A DNA stretch of 64,000 nt from Anopheles merus (Eukaryota; Arthropoda; Insecta; Diptera; Culicidae): positions 1-64,000 of the forward strand of contig NW_024427700.1 in assembly GCF_017562075.2 (NCBI RefSeq), in the 5' to 3' direction. The notes under the pieces were generated by a model. That model did no database searches and was not told where the DNA came from. It saw nothing but the letters and a program-made list of their open reading frames with translations. A program made the position numbers and the translations under genes. Position 1 is the stretch's first letter, and the number at the start of each line of letters is the position of its first letter. Shown here piece after piece: positions 11,767 to 24,511 of the stretch.

Positions 11767-12240
11767 TTCTAGAGCATTTGTAAAAACATTGGAGATACCT
11801 TGAACAAACTCTGAAGTCATTCAAGAGCATTTGTATAAACCTTGGGGACACCTTGGACAACCTCGGAAGGCATTCTAGATTGTTTGTATGAACCTGTGGG
11901 ACATCTTGGACAACCTCTGAAGTCATTCTAGAGCTTTTGTATAAACCTTTGGAACACTTGGGACAACCTCTAAACTCATTTTTGAGCGTTTGTATGAACC
12001 TTGGGGACATCTTTGAAAACCTGTGAAGTTATCATAGAGCATTTGACTGAACCTTGGGGACACTTGGGACAACTTCGGAAGTCATTCTAGAGCGTTGTAT
12101 AAAACTTGAAGTCACCTTGGACAACTTCGGCAGGCATTCTAGAGTGTTTGTATGAACCTTGGGGACACCTTGAACAACCCCTGAAGTTATTCTAGAGCAT
12201 TTGTATGAACCTTGGGGACACTTGAAACAACCTCGGAAGG

Positions 12241-15113
12241 CTTTCTAGAGAGCTCGTATAAATCTTTGGGACACCTTGGACAACCTCTGAAGTCATACTA
12301 GAGCTTTTGTATAAACCTTGGGGACACCTTGGACAACCTTGTAAGGTATTCTAAAGTGTTTGTACGAACCTTTGAAACATCTAGGACAACCCCTGAAGTC
12401 ATTCTAGAGTGTTTGTAGGAACCTTTGGGACACCTTGGACTGCCTCTGAAGTCATTCTAGAGTGTTTGTATGAACCTTAGGGACAACTTGGATAGCTTCT
12501 GAAGTCATTCTAGAGCATTTGAATAAACATTTGAGATACCTTGAACAACCTCTTAAGTCAATCTAGAGCATTTGTATAAATCTTGGAGACACTTGACACA
12601 ACCTCTAAAATCATTGTTGAGTATTTATATGAACCTTGAAGACACCTTGGATAACCTCTGAAGTCATTCTAGAACATTTTTATAAACCTTGGAGATACCT
12701 TGAACAACCTCTGAAGTCATTCTAGAGTATTTGTATAAACTTTGGCGACACTTGGGACAACCTCGGAAGGCATTCTAAAGCATCTATATGAACCTTGGAT
12801 AGCCTCTGAAGTCATTCTAGAGCATTTGTAGAATCCTTGGATGCCCCTTGAACATCCTCTGAAGTCATTCTAGAGCATTTGTATAAACCTTGGGGACACT
12901 TGAGACAACCCCTAAAATCATTTTTGAGTGTTTGTATGAATCTTGGCGACACCTTGGATAACCTCTGAAGTCATTCTAGAGCATTTGTATAAACCTTGGG
13001 GACACCTTGAACAACCTCTAAAGGCATACTAGAGCATTGATGTGAACCTTGGGCACACTTTAAACAACCTCGGAAGGCATTCTAGAGAGCTTTTATGAAC
13101 CTTGGGGACACCTTGGATAACCTCTTAAGTCATTCTAGAGCATTTGTATAAAACTTAGAGATACCTTGAACAACCTCTGAAGTCATTCTAGAGCATTTGG
13201 TTAAACACTGGAGACACTTGAGACAAACTCTAAAATCATTCTTGAGTGCTTGTATGAACCTTGCGGACACCATGGATAACCTATGAAGTCATTCTAGAGC
13301 ATTTGTATAAACCTTTAAAACACATGGGACAACCTCAGAAGGCATTCTAGAGTGTTTGTATGAACCTTTGGGACACTTTGGACAACTTCGGCAGGCATTC
13401 TTGAGTGTTTGTATGAACCTTTGGTACACCTTGAACAACCACGGAAGTCATTCTAGAGCATTTGTATAAAATTTGGCGACACTTGAGACCACCTTGGAAG
13501 TCATTCTAGAGTGTTTGTTTGAACCTTGGGGACACTTTGGACAACCTTTGAAGTCATTTTAGAGAATTTGTATAAACCTTCGGGACACCTTGGACAACCT
13601 CTAAAATCATTGTTTTATGTTTGTTGAAACCTTGGGGATACTTGGGACAACTCGGAAGGCATTCTAGAGTGTTTGTATAAAACTTGGGGACACCTTGGAC
13701 AACCTCTAAGGGCATACAAGGGAACAACCTCGGAACGCATTCTAGAGTGCTTGCATGAACCTTGCAGACAACTTGGATAACCTCTGAAGTCATTCTAGAG
13801 CATTTATTTAAACCTTAGAGATACCTTGAACAACCTCTGAAGTCATTCTAGAGCATTTGTATCAATCTTGGAGACACTTGAGACAACCTCGGAACGCATT
13901 CTAGAGGGCTTGTATGAACCTCGCGGACACCTTCGATAACCTCTGAAATCATCCTAGAGTGTTTGTATAAAACTTGGGGACATTTGAGACAACCTCAAAA
14001 ATCATTCAAAAGTGTTTGTATGAACCATAAGGACACGTTGGAAAACCTCTGAAGTCATTCTAGAGTATTTGCATAAACCTTAGATATTCCTTGAACAACC
14101 TCCGAAGTCATTCTTGAGCATTTGTATAAACCTTTGGGACATTTGAAACAACCTCGGAAGTCATTCTAGAATGCTTATGAGCCTTGGGGACACCTTGGAT
14201 AACCTTTGAAGTCATTCTAGAGCATTTGTATAAACCTTGGGGACACCTTGGACAACCTCGGTAGACATTCTTGAATGTAGGTACGGACCTTTGGGGCACC
14301 TTGGACAACTTCTGAACTCTTTCTAGAGCATTTGTATAAACATGAAGGACACTTGAGACAACCTCTGAAATCATTCTTGAGTATTTGTATGAACCTTAGG
14401 GACACCTTGGGTAACCTCTGAAGTCATTCTAGAGCATTTGTATAAACCTTAAAGATACCTTGAACAACCTCTGAAGTCAATCTAGAGTATTTGTTTAAAT
14501 CTGGGAGACACCTGACAGAACCTCCAAACTCATTGTTGAGTGTTTATATGAACCTTGAGGACACCTTGGATAACCTCTGAAGTCATTCTAGAGCATTTGT
14601 ATAAACCTTGGAGATACCTTGAACAACCTCTGAAGTCATTCTAGAGCATTTGTATAAACCTTGGTGACACTTGAAACAACCTCGGAACGCATTATAGAGT
14701 GCTTGTATGAACCTCGCGGACACCTTTGATAACCTCTGAAATCATCCTAGAGTTTTTGTATAAACCTTAAGAACACTTGAAACAACCTCTAAAATCATTC
14801 AAGAGTGTTTGTATGAACCTTGGGGACACCTTGGAAAACCTCTGAAGTCATTCTAGAGTATTTGCATAAACCTTAGATATTCCTTGAACAACCTCCGAAG
14901 TCATACTAGAGCATTTGTATAAACCTTTGGGACACTTGAAACAACCTCGGAAGTCATTCTAGAGTGCTTGTATGAACCTTGGAGACATCTTGGACAACCT
15001 CTGAAGTCATTCTAGAGTATTTGTATGAAACATGGGAACATTTGGGACAACCTCTAAAATCATTTTTGAGTGTTTGTATGAACCTTGGAGACACCTTGAA
15101 CAACCTCGGGAGG
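12241..15113. repeat. 2,873-bp satellite segment, tandem copy 1
   Basis: Begins at ctttctagagagctcg. The same sequence recurs exactly 2,873 bp downstream, with few differences in the stretches I compared. 2,873 is 54 monomers plus 11 bp, as expected for an unequal exchange in the 53-bp array followed by small indels. Confidence 0.88.
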
Positions 15114-17986
15114 CTTTCTAGAGAGCTCGTATAAATCTTTGGGACACCTTGGACAACCTCTGAAGTCTTACTAGAGCTTTTGTTTAAACCTTGGGGACAC
15201 CTTGGACAACTTTGTAAGGTATTCTAAAGTGTTTGTACGAACCTTTGGGACATCTTGGACAACCCCTGAAGTCATTCTGGAGTGTTTGTAGGAACCTTTG
15301 GGACACCTTGGACTGCCTCTGAAGTCATTCTAGAGTGTTTGTATGAACCTTAGGGACAACTTGGATAGCTTCTGAAGTCATTCTAGAGCATTTGAATAAA
15401 TATTGGAGATACCTTGAACAACCTCTTAAGTCAATCGAGAGCATTTGTATAAATCTTGGAGACACTTGACACAACCTCTAAAATCATTGTTGAGTATTTA
15501 TATGAACCTTGAAGACACCTTGGATAACCTCTGAAGTCATTCTAGAACATTTTTATAAACCTTGGAGATACCTTGAACATCCTCTGAAGTCATTCTAGAG
15601 TATTTGTATAAACTTTGGCGACACTTGGGACAACCTCGGAAGGCATTCTAAAGCATCTATATGAACCTTGGATAGCCTCTGAAGTCATTCTAGAGCATTT
15701 GTAGAATCCTTGGATGCCCCTTGAACATCCTCTGAAGTCATTCTAGAGCATTTGTATAAACCTTGGGGACACTTGAGACAACCCCTAAAATCATTTTTGC
15801 GTGTTTGTTTGAATCTTGGCGACACCTTGGATAACCTCTGAAGTCATTCTAGAGCATTTGTATAAACCTTGGGGACACCTTGAACAACCTCTAAAGGCAT
15901 ACTAGAGCATTGATGTGAACCTTGGGCACACTTTAAAAAACCTCGGAAGGCATTCTAGAGAGCTTTTATGAACCTTGGGGACACCTTGGATAACCTCTTA
16001 AGTCATTCTAGAGCATTTGTATAAAACTTAGAGATACCTTGAACAACCTCTGAAGTCCTTCTAGAGCATTTGGTTAAACACTGGAGACACTTGAGACAAC
16101 CTATAAAATCATTCTTGAGTGCTTGTATGAACCTTGCGGACACCATGGATAACCTATGAAGTCATTCTAGAGCATTTGTATAAACCTTTAAAACACATGG
16201 GACAACCTCAGAAGGCATTCTAGAGTGTTTGTATGAACCTTTGGGACACTTTGGACAACTTCGGCAGGCATTCTTGAGTGTTTGTATGAACCTTTGGTAC
16301 ACCTTGAACAACCACGGAAGTCATTCTAGAGCATTTGTATAAAATTTGGCGACACTTGAGACCACCTTGGAAGTCATTCTAGAGCGTTTGTTTGAACCTT
16401 GGGGACACTTTGGACAACCTTTGAAGTCATTTTAGAGAATTTGTATAAACCTTCGGGACACCTTGGACAACCTCTAAAATCATTGTTTTATGTTTGTTGA
16501 AACCTTGGGGATACTTGGGACAACTCGGAAGGCATTCTAGAGTGTTTGTATAAAACTTGGGGACACCTTGGACAACCTCTAAGGGCATACAAGGGAACAA
16601 CCTCGGAACGCATTCTAGAGTGCTTGCATGAACCTTGCAGACAACTTGGATAACCTCTGAAGTCATTCTAGAGCATTTATATGAACCTTAGAGATACCTT
16701 GAACAACCTCTGAAGTCATTCTAGAGCATTTGTATCAATCTTGGAGACACTTGAGACAACCTCGGAACGCATTCTAGAGTGCTTGTATGAACCTCGCGGA
16801 CACCTTCGATAACCTCTGAAATCATCCTAGAGTGTTTGTATAAAACTTGGGGACATTTAAGACAACCTCGAAAATCATTCAAAAGTGTTTGTATGAACCA
16901 TAAGGACACGTTGGAAAACCTCTGAAGTCATTCTAGAGTATTTGCATAAACCTTAGATATTCCTTGAACAACCTCCGAAGTCATTCTTGAGCATTTGAAT
17001 AAACCTTTGGGACATTTGAAACAACCTCGGAAGTCATTCTAGAATGCTTATGAGCCTTGGGGACACCTTGGATAACCTTTGAAGTCATTCTAGAGCATTT
17101 GTATAAACCTTGGGGACACCTTGGACAACCTCGGTAGACATTCTTGAATGTAGGTACGGACCTTTGGGGCACCTTGGACAACTTCTGAACTCTTTCTAGA
17201 GCATTTGTATAAACATGAAGGACACTTGAGACAACCTCTGAAATCATTCTTGAGTATTTGTATGAACCTTAGGGACAACTTGGGTAACCTCTGAAGTCAT
17301 TCTAGAGCATTTGTATAAACCTTAAAGATACCTTGAACAACCTCTGAAGTCAATCTAGAGTATTTGTTTAAATCTTGGAGACACCTGACAGAACCTCCAA
17401 ACTCATTGTTGAGTGTTTATATGAACCTTGGGGACACCTTGGATAACCTCTGAAGTCATTCTAGAGCATTTGTATAAACCTTGGAGATACCTTGAACAAC
17501 CTCTGAAGTCATTCTAGAGCATTTGTATAAACCTTGGTGACACTTGAAACAACCTCGGAACGCATTATAGAGTGCTTGTATGAACCTCGCGGACACCTTT
17601 GATAACCTCTGAAATCATCCTAGAGTGTTTGTATAAACCTTGAGAACACTTGAAACAACCTCTAAAATCATTCAAGAGTGTTTGTATGAACCTTGGGGAC
17701 ACCTTGGAAAACCTCTGAAGTCATTCTAGAGTATTTGCATAAACCTTAGATATTCCTTGAACAACCTCCGAAGTCATTCTAGAGCATTTGTATAAACCTT
17801 TGGGACACTTGAAACAACCTCGGAAGTCATTCTAGAGTGCTTGTATGAACCTTGGAGACATCTTGGACAACCTCTGAAGTCATTCTAGAGTATTTGTATG
17901 AAACATGGGAACATTTGGGACAACCTCTAAAATCATTTTTAAGTGTTTGTATGAACCTTGGAGACACCTTGAACAACCTCTAAAAT
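15114..17986. repeat. 2,873-bp satellite segment, tandem copy 2
   Basis: Second copy, starting at ctttctagagagctcg (15114). It diverges from the start of copy 1 at about 17980, where cctctaaaatcgttg follows. Its right portion (from about 15890) is copied a third time from about 25800, as part of the larger duplication. Confidence 0.88.
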
Positions 17987-18050
17987 CGTTGTTGAGTGTT
18001 TGTATAAACCTTGATGACACTTGGGACAACCTCGGAAGGTATTCTAGAGT

Positions 18051-18367
18051 GTGAAACAACTTACACTAAATGGTCGATAAAACTATTTCCAACTACTAAA
18101 TAAAACTTACTTTTTATTTATTTCAACTATAACTAATTTAATTTATTTTTATAATCCCGCTACTTGAACACCGTATCCCGCGATCACCGACACCAGAATG
18201 GCCTTCTTTCGCCATCGCTTCGCTCGTCTCGATCGCTTCTCATTCTCTTCTCATAAATTGTTCTCGCTGAGTGTCGCTGAGCACCCCAAACCATGTATGC
18301 CGCCTTCAGCTCTATCTACACGTAGCCGGTTGTGTGGAGAACTTGTTGCGGCTAAGGTCGCTACACA
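18051..18367. mobile_element. Solo-LTR-like insertion, copy A
   Basis: A ~317-bp non-satellite insert starting tgtgaaacaac and ending ggtcgctacaca, with an A+T-rich left half and a mixed right half. TG...CA ends and this length suit a solo LTR. The end cgctacaca resembles LTR ends of Gypsy elements primed by tRNA-Trp, but no primer site follows and I find no convincing target duplication. The 62-codon frame at 18198-18386 has no known domain. The class is inferred and uncertain. Confidence 0.5.
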
Positions 18368-21300
18368 TTATATGAACTTTGTATGACCTCTGAAGTCATT
18401 CTAGAGCATTTGTAGAAACCTTGGAGGCACCTTGAACAACCTCTGAAGTCATTCTAGAGCATTTGTATAAACCTTGGGGACACCTTGGACAACCTCGGAA
18501 GGCATTCTAGAGCATTTGTTTAAACCTTGGAGATACCTTGAACAACCTCAGAAATCATTCTAAAGCATTTGTATAAACCTTGGGGACAACTTGGAAAACC
18601 TCGGAAGGCATTCTAGAGTGTCGGTACGAACATTGGGGACACCTTGGACAACCTCTGAAGTCATTTTAGAGCATTTGTATAAACCTTGGGGACACTTGAG
18701 ACAACCGTTAAAATGATTTCTGAGTGTTTGTATGAATCTTGGGGACACCTTGGATAACCTATGAAGTCGTTCTAGAGCATTTGTATAAAACTTGGAGACA
18801 CTTGGGACAACATAAGAAGGCATTCTAGAGTGTTTGTATGAACTTTTGGGACACCTTGGACAACATATTAAATCATTCTTGAGTGTTTGTATGAACCTTT
18901 GGTATACCTTACACAACCACGGATGTCATTCTAGAGCATTTGTATAAACCTTGGGGACACTTGGGACCAACTCGGAAGTCATTTTTGAGTGTTTGTATGA
19001 ACCTTGGGGACACTTTAGACAACCTTTGAAGTAATTTTAAAGCATTTGTATAAACCTTGGGGACACCTTGGAAAACCTCTGAAGTATTTCTAGACTATTT
19101 GTATGAACCTTGGGGACACCTTGGACAACCGCTGAAGTCATTCTAGAGCACTTGTTTAAACCTTGGGGACACTTGAAACAACCTCGGAACGTATTCTAGA
19201 GTGCTTGTATGAACCTTGGGTACACCTAAAACAACCTCTAAAATCATTCTTGAGTGCTGGTATAAACCTTGAGGACACCTAAGACAACCTATAAAATCAT
19301 TTTTGAGTGTTTGGATAAACCTTGGGGACACCTTGAACAACCTCGGAAGGCATTCTAGAGTGTTTGTATGAACCTTGGGGACATCTTGGACAACCTCTAA
19401 AGGCAAACTAGAGCAATGGTATGAACCTTGGGGACACTTGAAACAACCTCTAAAAACATTCTAGAGTGTTTGTATGAACCTTGAGGACAAATTGGATAGC
19501 CTCTGAAGGCATTCTAGAGCATTTGTATAAACCTTGGAGATAACTTGAACAACCTCTGAAGTCATTCTAGAGCATTTGTATCAATCTTGGAGAGGCTTGA
19601 AACAACCTCTTAACTCATTCATGAGTGTTTGTATGAACCTTGGGGACACCTTGGATAACATCTGAAGTCATTCTAGAGCATTTGTATAAACCTTGGAGAT
19701 ACCTTGAACAACCTCTGAAGTCATTCTAGAGCATATGTATAAACATTGGGGACACTTGAGACAACCTCGGGACGCATTAAAGAAAGCTTGTATGAATCTT
19801 GGGGACATCTTGAACAACCTATGAAGTCATTCTAGAGTGTTTGTATGAACCTTGGGGACACTTTGGACAACTTTGGAAGTCATTTTTGAGCATTTGTGTA
19901 AACCTTAGGATACCTTGGACAACCCCTAAAATCATTGTTGAATGTTTGTATAAACCTTGGTGACACTTGGGACAAACTTTAAAGGCATTCTAGAGTGTTT
20001 GTATAAACCTTGGGAACACTTGGGACAACCTCGGAAGGTTTTCTGGAGTGTTTGTATGAACCTTGGATAACCTCTAAAGTCATTCTAAAGTGTTTGTATG
20101 AACCTCGAGCACACCTTGAACAACCTCTGTAGTCATTCTAGAGCATTTGAATAAAACTTGGGGACACTTTAGGCAACCTCGGAAGGCATTCTAGAGTGCT
20201 TGTATGAACCTTGGGGACACTTTGGACAATCTCGGAAGTCATTCTAGAGCACTTGTAAAAACCTTGAGGACACTTGAGACAACTTTAGAACGTATTCTAG
20301 AGTGCTTGTAGAATCCTTGAATACACCTTGAACAATCTCCAAAATCATTCTTGAGTGTTGCTATGAACCTAGAGCACACGTTGGACAACCTCTAAAATCA
20401 TTCTTGATAGTTTGTATAAACCTTGGGGACACCTTGGATAACCTCTGAAGTCATTCTAGAGCATTTGTATACACCTTAGAGAAACCTTGAACAACCTCTG
20501 AAGTTATTCTAGAGCATTTGTATCAATCTTGGAGACATTTGAGACAAACTCGGTACGCATTATAGAGCGCTTGTATGAGCTTTGGGAACACCTTGGATAA
20601 CCCTTGAAGTGATTCTAGAGCATTTGTATGAACCTTGGGGACACCTTGGAAAACCTCGGAAGGCATTCTTAAGTGTTTGTACAGACCTTGGGGACACCTG
20701 CGACAACCTCTGAATTCATTCTAGAGCATATTTTTAAACTTTGGAGATATCTTGAACAACCTCTGAAGTCATTCTTGAGCATTTGTATAAACCTTGGGGA
20801 CACTTGAAACAACCTCTTAAAACATTCTATAGTGTTTGTATGAACCTTGGGGACACAGTGGATAACCTCGGAAGGCATTCTAGAGCATTTGTATGAACCT
20901 TAGAGATTCCTTGAACAACCTCTGAAGTTATTCAAGAGAATTTGTTTCAAGCTTAGAGACACTTGACACAACCTCTAAAATCATTCTAGAGTGTTTGTAT
21001 AAACCATGGAGATATCTTGAACATCCTCGGAAGTCATTTTAGAGAATTTCTTGAACCTTGGGGACAATTAAAACAAGCTTGGAACGCATTCTAGAGTGCT
21101 TGTATGAACCTTGGGGACGCCTTGGATAACCTCGGAAGTCATTCTAGAGTGTTTGTATAAACCTTGGGGACATTTGAGACATCCTCGGAACGCATTATAG
21201 AGTGCTTGTATGAACCTTGGGGACACCTTGGATAAACTCTGAAGTCATTCTAGAGCATTTGTTTAAACATTTGAGATACCTTGAACAACCTCTGAAATCA

Positions 21301-21995
21301 TTTTAGAGCATTTGTATAAACCTTGCGGACACCTTTGACAACCTCGGAAGGCATTCTAGAATGTTTGTACGAAGCCTGGGGACACCTTGGACAACCTCTG
21401 AAGTTATTCTAGAGCATTTGTATAAACCTTGGAGATACCATGAACAACCGCTGAAGTCATTCTATAAAATATGTATGAACCTTGGGACACTTGAGGCAAC
21501 CTCGGAACGCATTCTAGAGTGCTTGTATGAGCCTTGAGGACACCTTGGATAACCTCTGAAGTCATTCTAGAGCATTTGTATGAACCATGGGGACACCTTG
21601 GAAAACCTCGGAAGGCATTATTAAGTGTTTGTAGGGACCTAGGGGTACCTGCGACAACCTCTGAATTTATTCTAGAGCATTTGTATAATCCTCAGAGTTA
21701 CCTTGAACAATTTCGGAAGTCATTCTAGAGTATTTGTTTAAACCTTGGGGACACCTTTGACAACCTCGGAAGGCATTCTAGAATGTTTGTACGAAGCCTG
21801 GGGACACCTTGGATAACCTCTGAAGTCATTCTAGAGTGTTTGTATAAACCTTGGAGATACCTTGAACAACCTCTGAAATCATTCTAAAGCATTTGTATAA
21901 ACCTTGGGGACACCTTGGACAACCTCGGAAGGCATTCTTGAGTGTTTGTTTGAACCTTGGGGACACCTTGGATCACCTCTGAAGTTATTCTAGAG
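18368..21995. repeat. 53-bp satellite array, block 5
   Basis: About 68 monomers. Contains about 260 bp (around 21540-21800) absent from the matching part of copy B. Confidence 0.95.
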
Positions 21996-24346
21996 CAGCG
22001 GTCGGCAAACTTTTGAGGTAAAGGGCCAAACTAAGTAAATGATCTATTGTCGCGGACCAGGAGAATGTGGTTTTTTATTATTACGCTAAAATTATTACAA
22101 CTTTAACTTTTAGAAACCTCTTAGGTATTATTGTGGTTTTTCTGTAATGATATCATCTAAGCATGGTTCAAAATTGATGATACCTAATTTAAAAACAAAT
22201 TGTAATCTTTAATCTTTTGAGAAGCGGCAATAGATGGCTAAATAAATATCCAAGCAAACGTGGAGTCAGTAATTATTAAAATGTTTGGTGGACAAGTCAT
22301 GCCATGTTAGATAGATTGATAACTGATTCCTTATGATAAAGCACTTTGACAATCGTTGAACTCGTAAACAGCAACAGTGTGGAATCGTCGTTCTCGTTAA
22401 AACAACAGGGGTTTTAAATGTTCGCTTTTGCTTTCAAATACGATCGAAAATATCGCTCAAATAGTTTGAAGAGAAATCAACAGATTTGTGTGAAATTAAG
22501 AAGAACGAATAAATTAACATAAAATTTATCGTGTGGAAATGTATGGAGCTATTTGACTATATTTAAAACATTGTATTGCATGTATTGCGTTGGCGAAAGT
22601 CAAATGCTCTCCCCATCGCAAAGTCGCATGCAAAACTTTAAATAAAAATATTGTAGCCATAAAAATAGTGTATCTCATCAACATACAATTTCGTATGCGA
22701 TTTCCTTCCTTCCGAAAATCTTACTGTCGTGTTGAAACAATGTTAAATGAACGCGATTGCAGTTATTCAATCTTCACTCTTTAAGCTTCCGCCGCCAAGT
22801 GTTTCAGGCTTGTTTTATTGGTGGCTTATTACTTTCTGCTACTGATGCTCCTGATTTACTCTCGTCCATCTCGCTGTATGTTCCCTCTCGTTCTCTTCGT
22901 CCACGTGATCCTCTGTCAATTGAAACACGTCATACTCTTTATACTTTCAATGACCCTCTTCTGTCCTGTTTCAGATTGTTTAACCACTTTTACTATCTCT
23001 TTGATTTCGACTCCTCTCTTAACTCTTTCCGTAACCGTATTTTTTCTTCTAATTCCCTTTAATTATTCTCCCTAGTTTTCTATTACTCTCTTTTTTTTGT
23101 TAAGTTTATGATAGTCTCTACGCTCTACCCTTGTTTTTTTCTTTTCTTTTTTGCTAGGTCAAGACTAGGTTAGTTAGGCTTAGTTTTTCATGAATCATTT
23201 TGTTTTTTTTGTTAGTATTTAATTAGTTTTAAGTCCATTATATTTAGCCTTGATGGCAGATATTGTATTAAATAAATGAAATGAAATGAAATGAAATAAC
23301 GGTTGACGGTTGAAAATTGACAAATGTATGGGATTATCAAGGGATTATCATTACCCGCTTTAACAAAATGTTATTTGCACTTTGAAAAGTAGTATCCAAT
23401 GTGACAATAGAAAACCTCTATCAGTCACCTCACCTTAACACCTCTATCAATCGAACTCCAACCATGATAGCCCAAAAAGGGAACCAACCAACTTAGAAGC
23501 GTGCGCGATCAACGAATAACATCCCGTAGCGTCTAAAATTGACTTAGTACAGGAGTTTGTCGTCGCATAAGAACGTTACGGCGTTTTGGTGGCCAACATC
23601 TTAGCACTATTAGGCAACCATCAAAGCATCGAAAGAAAGCCCAGGTTCATTTTTGAGGTTCCAAAAGATGCAAAAAATGAAGACAGAGGGACAAGTGCTA
23701 CATTAATGCGTTATCTGGATCAGGAGATCGATACAACCCGCAAAACAGTAAAATAGTTCTTGAGAAACATGAATATATGTATATATCAGGAGGTAAAACT
23801 CGCGTCCTCTGGATTCGCAGCGGCAAACAATGACGCCAAAACTCACTGCTTTCATTTTAGGTTAATTTTGGCAGGATTTGGATATGACACCTTAGTCCCC
23901 AAACTGGTACAACATCCATCACTTGTGTTCCATCGCTTTTTTCTGGATCAACATGATGGAAAAGCTTTTCTCTAAAAATTTGTCGAGAAAACTTAGGATG
24001 CCTTCGTGCATCACGATGAAAATTCGGGATAAAAAAGGCATTTTTTCACGTAAAAGTTACGGGGATATTGATCTTGAGTTCAAACATACCGATCGATTCG
24101 TCATTCCATAGCCTTCTTCTTCTTTCGGCTCAACAACCGTTGTCGGTCAAGGCCTGCCATTCCATAGTACTTTAATTAAAGTTGAAAGAGTTCGTTGGCA
24201 TAAAATGCTATTCTAAAATATATTTAGTGATTTGTGTACGAATAGTTTCTTCCCATCTTTCAAAATCAGTCCAAACCTTTCGCGGGCCGGATAGAATGTT
24301 GCCGCGGGCCGCATTTGGCCCGCGGGCCGGACTTTGGCGACCACTG
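21996..24346. mobile_element. hAT-type MITE 2 with a nested insertion, TSD TTCTAGAG
   Basis: Seen: the left end is cagcggtcggcaaa and the right end tttggcgaccactg, an inverted repeat with two mismatches. It is flanked by TTCTAGAG at 21988-21995 and 24347-24354. Compared with MITE 1, the left and right portions align but about 1.15 kb (about 22332-23490) is extra. That extra piece contains a 5'-truncated non-LTR tail. No transposase is visible; the frames at 22590-22784 and 23760-24111 match nothing I recognise. The length of 2,351 bp is far below an autonomous hAT with transposase. Confidence 0.93.
22770..23297 (+). mobile_element. 5'-truncated non-LTR retrotransposon tail (CR1/Jockey-like)
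   Basis: Plus-strand frame 22757-23062 carries the C-terminal motif of Jockey/CR1 ORF2 proteins: SSISLYVPSRSLRPRDPL, then CFRLFNHFYYLFDFDSSLNS. The same motif ends the 2632-5925 element. A short T-rich 3' UTR follows and ends in a (GAAAT)n tail, aaatgaaatgaaatgaaat, at about 23273-23295. This is a classic 5'-truncated insertion of about 520 bp lying inside the hAT element. The extra sequence on either side of it (22332-22770 and 23298-23490) remains unexplained. Confidence 0.8.
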
Positions 24347-24511
24347 TTCTAGAGCATTTGTATAAACCTTGGAGATACCTTGAACAACCTCTGAAGTCAT
24401 TCTAGAGCATTTGTATAAACCTTGGGGACACTTGGGACAACTTCGGAAGTTATTCTAGAGCGTTGTTTAAACCTTGGGGACACTTTGGACAACTTCGGCA
24501 GGCATTCTAGA
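24347..24511. repeat. 53-bp satellite, block 6
   Basis: Three monomers between the hAT element and the next TIR element; the last stops at attctaga. Confidence 0.93.

Larger units (their letters stand above)
11767..18050. repeat. 53-bp satellite array, block 4
   Basis: Continuous satellite of 6.3 kb, most of it two copies of a 2,873-bp segment. Open frames at 13554-13793 and 16427-16666 (and other pairs 2,873 bp apart) translate identically, which shows the duplication and not a gene. Confidence 0.95.
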
